Source: Trichoplusia ni (lineage: Eukaryota > Arthropoda > Insecta > Lepidoptera > Noctuidae). Taken from it: a DNA stretch of 64,000 nt. A program made the position numbers and the translations under genes. A model generated the notes under the pieces. The model saw nothing but the letters and a program-made list of their open reading frames with translations, did not search any database and was not told where the DNA came from. Below are positions 32,612 to 43,619 of this stretch, piece after piece; the first letter of the stretch is position 1; each line of letters opens with the position of its first letter. The stretch spans positions 4,650,001-4,714,000 of the forward strand of contig NC_039493.1 of NCBI RefSeq assembly GCF_003590095.1, in the 5' to 3' direction.

Positions 32612-35060
32612 CAGCTTGGCAAAAAAGTCGTGAAAATAATAGCGGCGCCACTATCGTGCATGTTGCCACCCTATATAGTACGACGATAACGGTTTTGATA
32701 CATTAATTTAATTATTGAAAATTAAAATATATGAAGATGTTTTATGAAATATAGTGTTCATTAGAATATCTTCTGTATATATATTATGTAGTGAGACTAT
32801 AATATATGTGTGATCGACAAGTGTTTGTTGCGTTCTGGGTGGATCTACATATTATGTCTGTAACTGCATCAACGATACAGGAGAAAATCTTAGCATGGGA
32901 GTAATGATAATCAATTAAAAACGTAGGCATTTTTCATGTTTTCATCAATAAAATTAACTGAATGTAATGTGTAAAAGTTTTATTAATTCAATTGCATATT
33001 TTATGTTAATCAGAATCAAAAATGCTTTCATCTAAATACTCCACGCCAGAACAGTCTTCATCAGAATTTTGGGGCGAGTCTTCATCAACAGTCTGCTGGC
33101 TATCTTCACTTGATTCAGTACTGCTGCTTTCATCTTGAAGGTTTATGATAATTCTTTCAATATCGTCATACAGAGTTCGCCCCCGTTCGTAATATTCTCT
33201 CTCTATTTTCATGACGTGTTGGCATGAATTTCTCCAGTCATTAGTAGATATACTCTGAAACGCTTGTTCAGCTACTGCCTATTGAAATAAAAATAAATGA
33301 CATTAAATACTATAAATCATTTTTTAACATTTTTTTAATTGCTGTAAAAAATACCTTGATGTCAACAGATCCGACATTGTGCGATGCAATTTTTTGTTTT
33401 GCAATGCCCCACACTAGTTCAATTGGGTTAAGGTCACAATGGTAAGGTGGGAGCCTTACAACTGTGTGACCATGTCTATTTAAAAGATCATCTATTTCAT
33501 AGATGGGCTCCGGTTTGTGTTGTTTGACAAGCATCAACAGATTTGGCTTTCTTGTTGTATCAGAAAATGGTATATTGTTCTCTGACAACCACAGCTTTAT
33601 TTCACTGACTTTTGATGCAGAAGTGGGAGCTTTATTGCGAACTACTGAATGGTAGGGGGCGTTATCCATTACTATAATAGAAGGTTTAGGAACATTTGGT
33701 ATTAATTTTTCTGTAACCCATTTTGTGAAATTATTTTTATTCATTTCGGAGTGGTAGTCTTCATTTTTATTTTTCCCACTAAATATTAAAAGAGCATTTG
33801 GTACGAATCCATTTTCACTCCCTGCATGTATAATTATATACCTAAAAAGAAAACAATATATATTAATCAAAATCATGGTATGAAGAATACTAGTTGTAAA
33901 GCTTTAAGATTAAACATCTAGTCACCTCTTGCCTTTGGACACATTTTCTTTTATTCCATGTATGTCAATGGATTGCCAGCATTTCTTTAATTTGTAGGAT
34001 GTATGGACATAGCTCTCGTCTAGATAAATAATATCCTTTCTCAAGTCATCTGGTAAATTTCTATTTTCGATAATCTTTTCCAGATAAACCTCACGCTTTG
34101 CTGCAATATTTGGCTTTTCCATCAGAGCTTGTCTGTCGGATTGGCATTTTCTGTACTTAAAGCCCAGTTTTATTAAAACTTTTCGTAAGTGTTCACGGCT
34201 TCCGCTAAATTGGAGGTCTTCTCTAACCACAGGTAACAGGTTTCGTAGAGTTGGCGCCTAAAAAGACAAAAAGTCTCAGGGAACTTGCTATGAACTAAAA
34301 AAAACGAAATTGCTTTAAAAAAACTTACGATCTTTTTCACAGTGTAAAAGAATTGAATTTTTTGTCTGATCGCACACAAATCAAAGTCGTCCAAGTCTTT
34401 TCTAGGCCGTCCCGCTCTATGCTTTCCTGGTGTGGAAAAAACACCTTTATTTCGTTGTCCTTCCAATGCGATTCGTCTTATAGTACTGACAGATTTACCT
34501 AAAAAAAAAGTCGAAGTTTATATAAGGGTTTATACCGTCTATATTTTGTATGATATCATCATAAAAGTATCAATCTTGTTCCAGCGCGCTACTCTACAGA
34601 CGCATTGTCAATAACATAACCTCAAATTCGAAGACATTTATTATAATGTAAACAATTATTATTTGCAAGGTTTATTCTACATTTCGCAAGCTAAAAAACA
34701 CAAATGATATCTGATAACTTAAATTAAAACATATTTACCAGTCATTTCGGCAGTTCTTTTATAAACATCGTTGAGATCGGATAAATACTGTCCGGCTTCG
34801 GATTCTGCTAAACATCTCTTATAAACTTTATAAATAATCTCTCTGGCGGAGCTACGGATGACAGACCTATTCATTTTGCACACTATTTGTCACTTAATCA
34901 CCAAAATAACGCAATTACGCATAAAACAACATGAAAACGATCACGAGGATTTATGTTATGACACAACAAGTACTAACTTGACATGATTGACATTTGATAA
35001 AAAGAGTGTTGCCAGTGATCAAATATTTTAGTACCGTTTCAAGACTTTTTTGCCAAGCTG
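32612..35060 (-). mobile_element. Sailor-like element 1 (DD82E-type), complete
   Basis: 2,449 bases. The inverted ends both begin CAGCTTGGCAAAAAAGTC and are flanked by TA (32610-32611 and 35061-35062), the target of the IS630-Tc1-mariner group. It contains one five-exon transposase gene that is open throughout. It is nested in the hAT element, which is nested in Sailor-like element 2, so it is among the youngest insertions here. Confidence 0.9.
33006..34874 (-). CDS. Sailor-like transposase 1, intact, five exons
   Basis: Model: 34874-34739, 34498-34329, 34257-33926, 33841-33355 and 33278-33006, all GT-AG with agreeing phases, giving 465 codons. N-terminus MNRSVIRSSAREIIYKVYK, a helix-turn-helix with GKSVSTIRRIALEGQ, then an AGRPRKDLDDFD linker. 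Catalytic residues: YLDESYVHT (first D), VMDNAPYHS (second D) and LPPYHCDLNPIELVW (E). I count 81 residues between second D and E, near the DD82E spacing I recall for the 'Sailor' group and far from DD34. The tail is Glu/Ser/Asp-rich. Full length and unbroken, with matching inverted ends, it is a candidate active transposase. Confidence 0.85.
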
Positions 35061-35282
35061 TACCTGATACATTCTTCGTGCTGTCAATGTCACCATCTCA
35101 TGCTCAGGAGTGCAGTTATTAGCTGTGTTAAGAAAATGTGCTGTCACTACGATGAAACTTCGTGTCGAGTTAATAAGAGTTAATATATCACTTGTTAAAG
35201 CAATATTATTTATCTCACTTAATTTTTGTTTTAAAATGGCTTTGGTAGTGGCGTATCGTTGTTCCATGAGGCCAGTTATCTG

Positions 35283-35540
35283 GAACTAGCTGTTGCCCGC
35301 GACTTCGTCCCCGTGGGTAGAAGATATAAGTTATGATTTATACCTGCCCTGTTTTTTTCACATTTTCCATTGTATCTTCGCTCCTATTAGTCGCAGTGTG
35401 ATAATTTACAGCCTAAAGCCTTCCTCAATGAATGGTCTATTCAACACAAAAATAATTTTCAATTTGTACCAGTAGTTCCTGAGATTAGCGCGTTCAAACA
35501 AACAAACAAACTCTTCAGCTTTATATATTAGTATAGATAT
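35283..35540 (+). repeat. RTE/SINE-like dispersed repeat
   Basis: It begins 'TAGCTGTTGCCCGCGACTTC' and ends with 'TTATATATTAGTATAGAT' plus a short TAGA-type tail. This is one of the commonest repeat types in lepidopteran and other insect genomes. It sits in an hAT intron. The same family recurs in fragments at 49388-49470, 50850-51130, 55500-55565 and 56925-57080. Confidence 0.65.
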
Positions 35541-37479
35541 AGATGAGAAATGAATAATAAAATAACATTTAAAAATAAAAAGGATAAGATAATAATTTAA
35601 TATTATAGTTCGCTTACAGTAGTTCGTGATGGAATTTTATAGCGTGGACAAATGACGCTCATAAATCTTTTCAATCCTGATTTTTCTACGCAAGATAGAG
35701 GCATGTTGTCTTTGCAAATCATGTAGATCAAAGCTTGATTTATTTGGCTAGTTTTATGACCCCCTGCTAAATTGAGAAAAATAATAAAATTAGAACATCC
35801 TCATAGAACTAAAATGTAAACAAAACAGTAATCTAATATCAAAAAAAATACCTTCATAGCTTGAACTTCTTTCAAACATATCTATGAGTGTAGTCTGTTT
35901 CCACAAGCCTTTACTCTGACCATCTTTGGAGGATTCAGTCTGAAAAAAAATATTGAATATTTTGTATATATTTCATTACACTTGTCGTCATAAATAGTAT
36001 TAAGGTTAAGTGAAAACACCAAAATTTAAATTTATCGATATCGATACTTTTAGTAATTACACATTATTAGTTGACTGGTTATTGGTTATGAACAATTGAT
36101 ATTTAGATTCTAAAGCTACGTTTGATCTTGCACAAATAAAATACTTACACCAGTATCATCGTAAATCGCAATTTCAGACAATTCCATGAAGTTATTTTCT
36201 ATCTCAGCAGGTTTATTAGTATTGGTAATAGTGGAATTAGTAGACGAAACAGGTGAACTAGTTCTTGTTCTTGGTGTAATATTCACTTCACTTGACGTTG
36301 AGTTTTTATTTTTAAGTTGCAAAAACGCATGGTGATGCTTATTTTTAAGATGTGTAGATAAATTCGTCGTATTGCCACATTACATTACATGAAACGTTTT
36401 GTCTGTCTATTTTTTTGAAAAAGTTCCATACAACACTAGACATGACTGGAATGCTCGAATTATTTTGTTCACATACGTGAATTAATTATTGATTTAATTA
36501 GTTAGATTGTTTGAGAACTATAATCAACTCAAGTGCAGGCAGAAATACGCTCGCGTTGAGGTTATAATACGGAATTACCGATAACAGACGGATAGTTGAA
36601 GCACAGACACTGACACTGAAATAAAATTGACAGACAGAGTTGCCAACTTAAGTACCAAAGTAAAACGCAGTAAATCGAGTCGACCAAAGACAAAAAAAAT
36701 GTAATTTGTTAAAAAATGTTAGTATAAAAAAAGTATTCTTTTTTAGGATTTTTAATTAAAAATATCGATTTTTATACCTTTTCAATACTTGTAATTTTAT
36801 ATCGATACCTCGATACATCGAAACATTAAATATCGCTCAAAAATATCGATACATTGAAAAAATAATATCGATATATCGATGTATCGATATTTTTTCGACG
36901 AGCCTACTTGCGGCTACGTTTGACGTATTTAAATTTCAGTTTCTTCAATACTTTATCAAATGTTGTCCTTTTAAAACTAGGCAGTGTTTCGTCTGAATTT
37001 ACAGCCTCCAGCACCTTATCAATGGTGGGCAGTTCATTATTTAAGTAAAACATGTGTTCTTTTCGGCGTATTGCACCTAATTCCATGTCGTCTAATGTAT
37101 CAATCTTCGACACTCTCGGTGATGGTTTTGGAGGTGATCTCAGGCAGCCCGTTGTTTTGTATTCTTTTATAAACCTGTTTACAGGGGCTCGTGAAATTCC
37201 CATAACTTCAGCTGTTTTATTAACAATATCAGTTTTGTACGGATATGAATCCTGCGGCCACGTTTTTCAACGTGTTTGAATACATTCTTTGCTCGTTTTT
37301 TCTTCTGCGAAGAAAAAGTACAAGCATTGATTGCTTGGCCCAGGTTCAGGTTCACTCATGTTATTTCACGAAAACGTCAATATCACAAAAACAAAACAAA
37401 TAACAAATAACTCTAAACGTAACGAAACAAGAAAGGTAACAACGGAATAACATGAATTTAACGAAAATATCGGCAGTAG

Positions 37480-38225
37480 CACTTATCGCATCAACAAGTT
37501 GATCGACAGTAAAGATGGCGAAAAATATTCACAAACAATCATAATATTTCTCGAATGAAAATGTTTGCGATTAAAAAATCTCTCTTCATTCTTTGATGGT
37601 CTAATTATGACTATATGAGTGCTATCAATGCATCCTATAACAGATGGAATGTTGAATTTTTCAAAAAATCTGAAACAAGGCATGTTACATAGTTACTTCT
37701 ATTGTAAAATCAATGCACTTTGAACATAAAACATTATTAAGTTCAATAAATGAGTTGGGTATTTTTCAGTATCTACCTCGGTTTTATAGCATCTCTTTCA
37801 CGACGAGTTTCAGTAAACTTGATCCATTTCTTTTGTACTAGGGGATGGTTAAGAGCTACTGTTACCTCTCGAATAGAACGAGAAGTAGATTGTTGACTCA
37901 TTAGGGTCCCATAACTGCCTCCAACTAGCCTTTGGTAACTCCCAGTAGCATAAAAGGACAATGCCACTGAAACCTATGAGAAATAAGTTCTTATTAAGCT
38001 ATTGATCTTATAAACAAATGTCATGATAACATTGCTAGGTCATGCATCAAATGGAACTTATTTACTTACCTTATAATTTGGTAATAAATCACTTCTTCTC
38101 TTAGCGGATTGCATAAAAGGCTTTATGTTTTCGAATATTTCGTGAAACAAATCCTTGCTCACCCTATAATTGGCTTTAAACTCGTTTTCATTCATCTAGA
38201 ACGCTTTCTCCGTATAACGCATCAT
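37480..38225 (-). pseudogene. Harbinger D (HARBI1-type) transposase, 5' exons
   Basis: Three exons: to 38070 (ANYRVSKDLFHEIFENIKPF, preceded by an in-frame TAG), 37973-37777 (ALSFYATGSYQRLVGGSYG, SIREVTVALN) and from 37669 (FNIPSVIGCIDSTHIVIIRP, FFNRKHFHSRNIMIVCE). The catalytic first D is in GCIDSTH. Similarity stops at about 37515, before the second D, where other sequence begins. It is the classic vertebrate-like HARBI1 lineage, distinct from Harbinger B and C. No terminal repeats are seen. Confidence 0.75.
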
Positions 38226-40179
38226 CCCACGCTCATCTCGTCTTTGTTTCAGTTGTTTTTTTATGGGAATTTAACGAAACACTACATTACCGCTAATCGT
38301 GCCATATTAAACACTTTTTATCCAAAGAAAACTACGTAAAACACAAAACAATTTCCTAAATTTACTCTTTAGTAATTGGAAAAATCACAATCAACATTCA
38401 CTCTCACCGTAATATTGCCGCAATAAGCAGCTGTCAAAATAGACTCAAGAGTACCGTTTAGCGCCCAATCCGATTTCAATTAGTTCCCCATAATGAACAC
38501 GCAATTTCAATTCAAACATTTCAAAGCTCGGTCACACTATGCGAACTGCTGGCGTCGCAGGAAGACAGCTACTGCACCACTGTACTCGCATAGTTCGTCT
38601 GTATCATGTCGCAAAATACACGTTTAATCACAGTGCATACCACTATAAAAGCAGTTACGAAAATATTTTGTGTTGAAATTGAAAGAGCTATACAAAAAAA
38701 GAAGAAGAAGAGAAGTGTTTGGGTCAGGACTTGGCTGCAAAGAAAAGGGGCAACGAATTCAATATTTAAAGAGCTATATGATGAAGATCCCCGAGAATAT
38801 AAAGCGGTTATGAGATTGACAACTGAACAAGTGGAAATACTTTTAAATTTGATTGCTCCAAAAATTCAACGTGATGATACACTAATGAGGGATGCGATAC
38901 CTGCGAGGGTGAAGTTGGAAATAACCCTAGTATACCTTTCTTCTGGGATATCGTGTAGACTGTTGTCGGTATTTTTCAGAGTTTCAAAAGCATCCATCAT
39001 TAAAATAATACCAGAAGTGTGTGCTGCTATCAATGAAAGTCTAAAAGATTATATCAAAGTAAGTATTTTATTTTATTCATAATCAAATTCACAATGGTTT
39101 TGTAAAGTTTTTGTACATATTAAACGTGAACTTTACATATTAATACTTAATAACTACAGTACTACATAGCTTAGTTCGTTATTTTTTAATATTAGAGATT
39201 GATATTGCTGCAGCAAGTACATCATTAGATTGGGGTATAGATTCAAATTGATCCAGCAGTGGCGCAGAGAATGCAGATGTTGTAGGGTCAACAGGTTGAT
39301 AAGCTTCAGTAGCGACCTCTACAAGCTGGTAGGCTACAGGCTGTGGTGATAGCGTACATTCATTATGGAGTATAGATTGTGAAGATTGTTCCACTTGCAT
39401 AGAGAGTGCAGACATTTCATAATTTACTGTAGGCTGTGGTGATGGCGTACATTCGGAACTGTAATTAGAAGGTGTGTACACAATTCTACCACAGAGGGCT
39501 CTCTTACGGTATCTAGAGAGTTTCGCCTGTATTTCATCTGTCGCATCAATTCTATCAATCGAAGATAACTGTTTCAGCTGCAGTGCTACATGTCTTCCAA
39601 TAACATCACATTCATCTTCTAATTCTCTTGTAATCGGGGCAGACACGTTTACTAAACTACTATTTAGTTCTTTGAGTTCATTTACGGCTGCTTGAATGTC
39701 AGACCGTTCTGATGATAATTTCGTCTATAACTTTAGAGTTTTTGGTGCCTTTACCACTTTTATATGAGCAGCTTTGTTGCTATTGTCACTAGCATCAAGG
39801 TCCACGTTATTCGTGGCCTCCTCGCTTCCTGACGCTGATGCGACGTTGCTTCCTGACGTTGATGGATGATATGGTTCCTGAAATTAACATTACTCTTTTA
39901 TTTTTCAGATACCGAATGTGGAAGAATAGCAAGATATCCAAATAGGATTCGCTTCGAGGTGGAATTTCCCTAATTGTTGTGGCTCTATCGATGGGAAGCA
40001 TATAACAATTCAAGCACCACCAAATTGTGGCAGTGAATATTATAACTACAAAGGAAAAAATAGTATAGTGCTCATGGCTGTTGTGGATCACGATTATACT
40101 TTCAGATATGTAGATATAGGCTCATATGGTCGTAACGCAGATGGTGGGGTATTCCAAAACTGCTCTTTGTATCCTTATC

Positions 40180-41685
40180 TGTTAGTATGTATCAAAATAG
40201 GTTTTAATGTCTTGTAGCTATGTAATCTATGTTTGTCTCTGTTATGTTGATTGTCAAATATAGTTCATGGAAAATATCCAACGTGTTTTAATAGGTTATG
40301 GGCTCAGTTGGGCATTTATCAGTTATTTTGTTGTTAAAATAGATAATTTGCGCTTGTTGACTGGCGAAACCATGAACTCGAATATAGCTAGTGTACCAAA
40401 ACTAAAGGGCATGGAAAACTATGATAAATGTGGTGCCCGTTATGAAAGAAAATGGCGGATAAATGCGTTTTCAATGTTTTTTATAAACGGAAGGTTTAGT
40501 TAGAAGGGTTGGTACACAGATAGCGGTGCCAGTGCACATATGACTGTTAACAAGGACGGGATTGCAAACATGAAACTATCACCGTGTTTTAATGGGTTGA
40601 TTGTTCAGGAGATGTGGAGATCATGTCAGACTTGCAATGTCATATAACTGTGAAAAATGTGCTATGCGTGCCTGTTTTGACTACAAACTTGTAATCAGTT
40701 AGCGAGCTTATCAGGAATGGTAACCAGGTTATAATTGAAGAAAAGCATTGTTATGTATTTATGACGGAAGAGATGCTTTGGTTGCGATAGCTGACTTAAC
40801 TGATGGGGTTTACAAGTTGAGGTTACAATCTTCAAGTTACATGTTGGCAGCTCCTGCAATTACAGGAAGATTGTGGCACAGAAGTGGCTTGCACATATAA
40901 ATAGCCAAGATATGGAATGAATGTGAAAGGATAGAGATTGTGTAATCCTTCAAAAGATACTGTTATCACCAGCAGATGTTATTTTGATAGAAAGCGAGAC
41001 AGGTGATAATGCAAACAGCCAGGAGGCAATATTGGTTCCAGATGACGAGAGTAATGTGCAAACACCAGAGATCAGCGTGGAGAAGGAGAACAGAGATTCA
41101 GTGGGGGCATCCTGTGTTCCAGTATTTGATTATCATAGTGATAGCTCTTCAGATTCTTCAGTATACACTGATGGTGAAGAAACACACATTACATGTATAT
41201 CTTAGTCAGGAGCCAGAGCCTTATGATAGACAGAAGACGCAAGGAAAGCAGCCTGATCGGTATGGTTTCAGCAACTTGTGTGTATCCAGTACTGTTCCAG
41301 TTTCTCAGGAGATTTCAATCTCACAGGCTCTGAAAAGGCCTGAGAAGGAGCAGTAGAGACGTGCTTTGGCTGAGAAGTTGCAATCATTTGAAGATAATGA
41401 TGCCTGGGAGCTTGTCAAAAACCCTAGTGATGTATTTGTAGTATGGGAATGAGTATAACTCTACTGTTTTTCTAAATGGTGTACTAATGACATGTAAAGC
41501 ATTTTAAGTTTATTTATATAGTGGGTGTTGTACTATGTCAGAAATGTTTTGATTATTTTGATAAGTGGGGGTGTTAGTATGTATCAAAATAGGTTTTAAT
41601 GTCTTGTAGCTATGTAATCTATGTTTGTCTCTGTTATGTTGATTGTCAAATATAGTTCATGGAAAATATCCAACGTGTTTTAATA
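40180..41685 (+). mobile_element. Copia LTR element, internally deleted, identical LTRs
   Basis: Two 114-base LTRs (40180-40293 and 41572-41685), identical as I read them, flanked by the 5-bp duplication TTATC (40175-40179, 41686-41690). Right after the left LTR is GGTTATGGGCTCAG, like the initiator-Met tRNA primer site of Copia elements. A G-rich polypurine tract (AAGTGGGGG) precedes the right LTR. The LTRs end in TAATA instead of the usual ..CA. Only 1.3 kb lies between LTRs, so most of the polyprotein is missing. Confidence 0.85.
40376..41205 (+). pseudogene. Copia gag-pol remnants
   Basis: Disjointed pieces of the polyprotein: ASVPKLKGMENYDK (start of Copia Gag), then, in another frame, WYTDSGASAHMT (aspartic protease active site, D-S-G), LWHRSGL (integrase zinc-finger start) and an acidic linker of the integrase-RT junction (40984-41205, IESETGDNANSQE). 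Reverse transcriptase and RNase H are absent. It cannot move by itself. Confidence 0.7.
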
Positions 41686-42785
41686 TTATCTAGAAAACAA
41701 TTTATTGTTGCCTGAAAATGGTATTCTAGTTGGAGATGATGCCTTCCCTTTAAAACCGTATTTACTAAAGCCCTACAAAAATACATTGACTACCGCAGAA
41801 AAGATTTTTAATTATAGGTTGAGCAGAGCAAGAAGGATTGTGGAGAATGGGTTCGGCATTCTAGCATCTCGTTTTCGTGTTTTGGGAAAGCCAATTCAAG
41901 TTACAGAGGAAACTACGATAAAGATCATCTTATGTGCTTGTACATTACACAACTGGTGACACAAATGGCGACGCAGCATTTGCATGGCAAAATTATATGA
42001 TTAGGTAATTATAATTACCTAGTAGTAATTAGAATATAAAAGGGAAGGGAAAAATAAAGGATAGTAAATTTTGTGGACCCTGACTGGTTTGGAACGTGCC
42101 TTGTGCCTTTGTAATTATAATTTGTAATAAAATACTTACCAAATTACTTGATGTTCCCTTTTCTTTAAGATTAATTATTTTCATAATATAATCCATAGAA
42201 TCGAACCATTTCTAAATGGTTTTAGATCTCATCAGTGCCAGATCCACTTTTTTTGCTCTTTTCAATTTTCAATAACTCCTGGTTATACGTTGAGCGTAAA
42301 TTTTTGATTTTTTTTGTAACTTCATTCATGTTTTGTAAATTGCATTCCAAGCGGATGTGTTCTAACGACGCTTTACGTAAATCTCTGTTCTTGTAATTAG
42401 GATCCAAACAATTCCATAAGTTCGTATGATTCTTGTATAGCTCCACAAACTTTATATTTTGATCGGATGTCCACTTTTCCGCCATTTTGATGTCAACGCA
42501 AGAAACCTACAAAAACACTGCATCGGCGGCGTGGGCCCGAGCGTACGAGCTACTGTCATTTCGCGAAATCATGCGAGTTGACGACCGAGCGACGTGCGAG
42601 TGGCGTGGTGGGGGAAGGCCAGTTGCTAGTAAAAACAAAAAATGTTGAAGTAACTCGCTTGCGAGCAACTGTCCCACTCGCACATAACAGTTACTCGTAT
42701 GATGCGGTCACACAGTGCGAGCTATTGCACCTCAGTAACTGACACGGTCAGCTCGCATGCTAGCTCGCACCGTGTAACCTAGGCT

Positions 42786-43619
42786 TACGGCCTTTACAAC
42801 TGACACGAAACTTTAAGACTGAACAATAATGTCTACCTCTGCTGATAATAGGTCCTCAGCGTCCTGTGATGATCCGGTGAACCTCGCCGTGCATTTCGTG
42901 AAGTTGGCGTCAGTGCTCGTCGTGGGTGTCGCGGCGGTCCGCCGCTCGCTTTAACAGTAGGAGAGGCCATTCCTACTGAGGTCGATAACCTGAATGTGCC
43001 GTTGGCTGCCATCTGCGAACTGATGAGGCTTTTATTTGCTTCTACTTGTGCAATCAACGTGGACAAAAAGTCTGAGGAGATGTTTGGAGCTGGTTGCTGT
43101 GTCGACCTTGAGCCGACGCTCGCGGCACCATCTGCGTGGCCATGTTCGATGACGCTGTCCTCCTCCCTCTTCACGTTGTCGGCATCTTCAAGTAGATGAT
43201 GACAAAGGTAAGGTTGATTATCCGGGCTATTCATAAAACACATATTAATACACATAACTAAGACTTACATTTACACATTTACAATTAACACATTTCAGTT
43301 TGGGGTTGGGATTGGGGTCATTGGGATTGGGAGTGGGTGTTGATATTTTGTCGAAGCTCGGTCAGCGCCTCCACGATCGCCATGTTTCGGTGCTGCATCG
43401 CTGTCTTAAGGTTGTAGTCGACAACTGCGGCTGTTGGCGCATCCATGGCTTTCCTGCAGAAACGGCCTATCGCGTCGCTGGCATCGTCGGTGTAATAGAC
43501 GCAGCTGGATGTATGGCGCGACACTGCCATAACGGCATGAGGGACGCTGTCGTGAATCCGGATTCGACTTCGGGTGTTTATTATGACGACGCGCTCATAT
43601 GTGAGACTTTTGCTTTTTA
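42786..43619 (-). other. Unrecognised minus-strand frames
   Basis: Two open stretches in series. 43619-43318 contains DASDAIGRFCRKAMDAP, DYNLKTAMQHRNMAIVEALT and a SQSQ tail. 43255-42833 contains EEDSVIEHGHADGAASVG and ISSDFLSTLIAQVEANKSLI. Both are more GC-rich than the flanks and look protein-like (amphipathic helices), perhaps the C-terminal part of a transposon accessory gene. I do not recognise them and give no function. Confidence 0.25.

Larger units (their letters stand above)
31275..36443 (-). pseudogene. hAT transposase gene (BED finger, hATC), five exons
   Basis: Exons on the minus strand: about 36443-36149, 35939-35852, 35763-35618, 35279-35064 and 32507-31275, with GT-AG borders and matching phases. 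Exon 1 is a BED finger (SSVVWNFFKKI, then C..C and NLSTHLKNKHH) disturbed by a 5-base duplication (AATGT twice, about 36370). Later exons give QALIYMICKDNMPLSCVE, then TSDILTLINSTRSFIVVTAH (first D), DRILSITTDGGANMV (second D) and the C-terminal dimerisation block SSVSSERVASAVNLAV..RSRL. Sailor-like element 1 lies in the last intron, right in the donor site (GTA|AGT). Transposase of the ZBED/RICESLEEPER type; only the BED frame and that donor appear damaged. Confidence 0.8.
31020..36906 (-). mobile_element. hAT element with exact 8-bp target duplication
   Basis: The ends are TAGGGATGTCG (left) and, inverted, TAGGCTCGTCG (right). They are flanked by the direct repeat CTTGCGGC at 31012-31019 and 36907-36914; 8 bp is diagnostic of hAT. 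Both subterminal regions (31040-31135 and 36766-36895) are packed with TATCGATA/ATCGATATATCG motifs, probably transposase-binding repeats. Sailor-like element 1 and a SINE-like repeat are inserted inside. Confidence 0.9.
30546..37375 (-). mobile_element. Sailor-like element 2 (Tc1/mariner relative), split by hAT
   Basis: The minus-strand transposase is in two parts. The right part (37375-36907) has the helix-turn-helix YPYKTDIVNKTAEVMGISRA and LKKLKFKYVKRSRK, with a one-base shift at about 37255. The left part (31019-30577) continues ALIDRDDIVLWRIKYLN and YTDETWLNE (first catalytic D), an intron, then HTMNKVWQDE and GKGKRLIVVHIG. The hAT at 31020-36906 separates the parts between codons for ...SRK and SAL with an 8-bp duplication. 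The second D and E region is not found to the left, so this copy is 3'-truncated. It is close to Sailor-like element 3. Confidence 0.7.
38606..41959 (+). pseudogene. Harbinger C DDE transposase, broken by Copia insertion
   Basis: Exon 1 (38606-39058, donor GTAAGT) starts MSQNTRLITVHTTIKAV and has VWVRTWLQRKGATNSIFKEL. Exon 2 begins after TTTTTCAG at 39909, has an in-frame TAG at 39927 and then FPNCCGSIDGKHITIQAP (first D). The Copia element enters at 40180. Beyond it the frame resumes at 41686 with LVGDDAFPLKPYLL (second D) and SRARRIVENGFGILASRF (E). It stops at HNW, with the C-terminal helices lost. The duplicated TTATC shows the frame was continuous before insertion. Confidence 0.85.
39179..42485 (-). 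pseudogene. Harbinger C MADF-BESS accessory gene, two exons, broken
   Basis: Exon 1 (42485-42140) has the MADF domain: MAEKWTSDQNIKFVELYKNH, LWNCLDPNYKNRDLRKASLE. It shifts frame after SGSGTDE (about 42225), then ends at a GTAAGT donor. Exon 2 (39877-39179, acceptor TTTCAG) has an in-frame TAG at about 39730, then the BESS motif DECDVIGRHVALQLKQLSSI and a repetitive SPQP tail. Exon 2 is wholly within the transposase intron (39059-39908) on the opposite strand, and transposase exon 2 is within this gene's intron. The same interleaving is seen in Harbinger B. Confidence 0.75.
38520..42785 (+). mobile_element. Harbinger C, complete but interrupted by Copia
   Basis: The left end AAGCTCGGTCACACTATGCG resembles the inverse of the right end (AAGCCTAGGTTACACGGTGC), with further GGTCACAC..GCGA repeats in both subterminal regions. 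Inside are a transposase (plus) and a MADF-BESS gene (minus) in the same order and orientation as Harbinger B. Target duplication is not clear (TCA versus TAC), so the ends may be eroded. Confidence 0.7.
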
